From positions 24,769,537 through 24,833,536 of the forward strand of contig CP093829.1 of the NCBI GenBank assembly GCA_033063855.1: 64,000 bases of DNA, in the 5' to 3' direction. The notes beneath the pieces are model-generated. The model saw only the letters and a list, made by a program, of their open reading frames with translations. It did not search any database and was not told where the DNA came from. The position numbers and the translations under genes were made by a program. Shown piece after piece: positions 62,065-64,000 of the stretch. The first letter of the stretch is position 1. Every line of letters begins with the position of its first letter. The DNA is from Smittia aterrima (Eukaryota; Arthropoda; Insecta; Diptera; Chironomidae).

Positions 62065-64000
62065 ATGAAAGATTTTAGAATTTTAAATTGCTTAGTGATA
62101 GCACAATTTGTTTTTATCGGATTAACCAATGTAGTTGAAGCCAGAACAGATTCAGGTGAGTTGACAAGATATAAGAGAAGAAAAGTTAGATCGTTCGTTT
62201 AATCTCTCCGCCAGTCGTCGAGACATTGACTCCTCTAACTTCTCCGCCGGAAAATTTCATTTGAGTTTTTGACCTAAAAACTATCGCTTGCTCAGTCTCA
62301 ATGGATTCTTCGCTTGCTTTTGTTGACTGAACTTCTTTTGAGTGAGATTGAAAGCTTGCTGTTGAGTTTTCCTTTTCTGGTCTGAAAATTTCAATAGAAT
62401 CTTCTGTCTCCAACTTTATCTATCACTTACCGATCTTTCCAACAACAGCAGAACAAAGACATCTTTTTAGCGAAGGAATTTTGATAGCGGAGCTGATTTT
62501 TCTTGCATCGGCTGCTAAGTTCACTGAAAGCAAACTTTAGAAATTTCCAATCACGAGATTGCAATCTTCATTCTCGTAGGATTCGTTCTCGCTGATCTTT
62601 CAAAAGAGAAGCAAAATAAACATTTAATAATTTCGCCTTGATTAAGTTTTGCCGAAAAATGTTGACCTACATTCAAGATTAGAGTTCGAGACGAAAATCC
62701 GAAGAGAGTTGTAAAAAATATTGATAACGCAAGTTCAACAACTTCTATTATCTCTTCATTTTAAAGTGACGTATTGGAATCCCCTAAGCCAGTGTTTGTA
62801 AATTGTGCAATATTTACTCTCAAATTGTTTCTCTTGATTTTTCAAAAATCTCTCAAATTCTCTGAAGTTTTTAGAGAATTTTGAGAAATAACTTCTAAAT
62901 TCTCCAACAAAATTTTGAGCATTTTTTCGTAATTTTTCCCACGCTGATAAGAAATAATTATTAATCTCAAGTGTCATGTTGAATTAATTTTTATTGATTC
63001 AGATGGAGTTGTTGACATGTTACTTGACATGGGAGTTCCCGACCTTCCAAATGGAGTAAATACGACACAAGGAATGTGTCAAGGCGAACGCAATGCTTAT
63101 CAAAAACATAAAGCACCGGCTTATGCCATAAACAAAGGCGCCATGATAACAGTCGCCACTTCAGAAGTAAATTAAATCATTTTAATGTTTGATTAGACTT
63201 TGAATTATCGTATTTTTATTTAGATTTTTTCAAACGGATTCCCCACTGACTTTTCGATTGTCGCTGTTATCAGAGCGCGACAGTCATTCACGAGGGTTCC
63301 AGTTTTTTCGATTTACACTTCAGAAAGTGAAGAATCTCTTGTTTTCTTCGTTGGTTCGGAGATTGCTGTTGTTTATCAGGACAGCGCTGGAACACAAGTC
63401 GATGATAGTCTCATAGCCTTCGACGCGAGTACAAATGATTTGGAATGGCATCGAATCGGAATTAGCTTCAAAGGAGATTCAGTTACTTTAATTTTTGATT
63501 GCTCACAGCAAATCACAAAGAAACTACAACGATCTGCTAATCCGAGAATTGCAACTGACGGATTAATTTTTATGGGCGTTCAATTGGACGAAGAAGAAGA
63601 ATATTTCATGGGCGACATTCAAACACTTCTTATTGCTGACAGACCTGACTCGGCATACGATGTTTGTACAAAATATGCTCCAAACTGTGTGAATCCTCAA
63701 CCAGCCTCAACCAAAATTGTTAGCAACAAAAGAACCAAACCATCGTCAAAGAGAGAAAAATCCTCTAAAAGTAAATCTTCCAAATCTCAAAAGCGACCAA
63801 GTTCCGATCAAGCTGTTTCTAGAGATGAGCGATACTTTGTAGAAAGAACTTCACTTAGAAATTTCGGAGCTTCATCTGTTACGGAATCTACAATTATGTC
63901 TCATCACGATTCAGGAGAGTCTGATGGCCTTGGAGGTATCGGTCTCAATGGAGAAGAGGATTATTATGACTCATTAGGGTCAGCAGATGAAAATGAATCA
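62065..64000 (+). CDS. Fibrillar collagen (type V/XI-like) N-terminal part with TSPN/laminin-G domain, 3' incomplete
   Basis: Coding exons 62065-62155, 63003-63166 and 63224 to beyond the window end, with agreeing phases (1, then 0). A signal peptide (CLVIAQFVFIGLTNVVEA) precedes a thrombospondin N-terminal-like domain. The domain shows GFPTDFSIVAVIRARQSF, LEWHRIGISFKGDSVTLIFD, MGDIQTLLIADRPDSAYDVC and KYAPNC; this order and wording closely recall the N-propeptide of vertebrate collagen V/XI chains (memory). It is followed by a Lys/Ser-rich and then acidic, Tyr-containing variable region. No Gly-X-Y triplets are reached, so collagen identity rests on the N-domain; a multiplexin (XV/XVIII) is the main alternative. 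Such chains are secreted and form or regulate extracellular fibrils. First intron (62156-63002) contains an antisense small gene. Confidence 0.75.
62186..62462 (-). CDS. Small nested antisense gene, 75-aa Cys-clustered protein of unknown function
   Basis: Two exons, 62431-62462 and 62186-62381, are separated by a 49-nt intron with consensus donor (CG then GTAAGTGA) and acceptor (ATTTTCAG). Phase agrees and the sum is 228 nt, 75 aa plus TAA. The product starts MSLFCCCWKDRPEKENS, then is Ser/Glu/Gln/Lys-rich, and ends with a Gly-containing stretch (MKFSGGEVRGVNVSTTGGEI, then KRTI). The N-terminal CCC could be palmitoylated, which is inference. The ATG context (AAAAAGATG) is good. The gene lies wholly within the first coding-region intron of the plus-strand collagen. 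An acceptor-like TTTGCTTTCAG about 60 nt upstream suggests a further 5' exon. I do not recognise the family. Confidence 0.5.

Noticed and set aside
62186..62413. Reading the nested antisense frame as an unspliced ORF from the Met at 62413
   Set aside because: That start lies inside a 49-nt intron with consensus splice sites; the spliced form gives a better start and phase.
1..64000. Search for CRISPR arrays, insertion sequences, phage or polymerase-bearing transposons
   Set aside because: Nothing of the kind was seen; the genes are spliced insect genes, and the only sizeable repeat is the 249-bp inverted pair.

Overview
The window looks like nuclear DNA of an insect, most likely a lower (nematoceran-type) dipteran. 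It is AT-rich, its spliced genes follow GT-AG rules with many introns of only 49-65 nt, and start contexts have A at -3. The genes are insect families: a Beaten-path immunoglobulin protein, the BEACH/FYVE protein Blue cheese, the nuclear receptor Dissatisfaction, a serine-protease homologue and a collagen. In Drosophila dsf and bchs both map near 26A on 2L (from memory), so their adjacency looks like old microsynteny. A type V/XI-like fibrillar collagen argues against Drosophila itself, which is understood to lack that family.

Layout. (1) 1450-31991, minus: a beat-family gene rebuilt from six exons. The signal-peptide exon is separated from the first Ig exon by a 26.7 kb intron, and the exons sum to exactly 300 codons. 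(2) 31992-36142: flank between the divergent beat and bchs genes. (3) 36143-47219, plus: complete bchs, 12 coding exons, 3,476 aa, all introns 53-62 nt. (4) 47220-50746: bchs 3' end and intergenic DNA. (5) 50747-51541, minus: a single-exon secreted or GPI-anchored serine-protease homologue with all three catalytic residues replaced. (6) 53248-57406, minus: complete dsf, seven coding exons, 596 aa, with a 10-nt first coding exon and a 30-nt microexon. (7) 61192-64000, plus: promoter, 5' UTR intron and N-terminal exons of a collagen that runs off the window. Its first coding-region intron carries a small two-exon gene on the opposite strand (62186-62462).

The genes act in separate pathways: cell-surface recognition in axon guidance, selective autophagy, neuronal transcription and extracellular matrix. 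No shared operon-like logic is expected. The least explained items are a 249-bp, almost identical inverted repeat (50434-50682 and 55458-55706), one copy downstream of the protease homologue and the other inside a dsf intron, and the nested small gene. I saw no CRISPR array, tRNA, rRNA or recognisable transposon gene. Most of the large intron and the flanks look like ordinary AT-rich insect noncoding DNA. All exon calls are manual and rest on splice signals, phase and family similarity recalled from memory.
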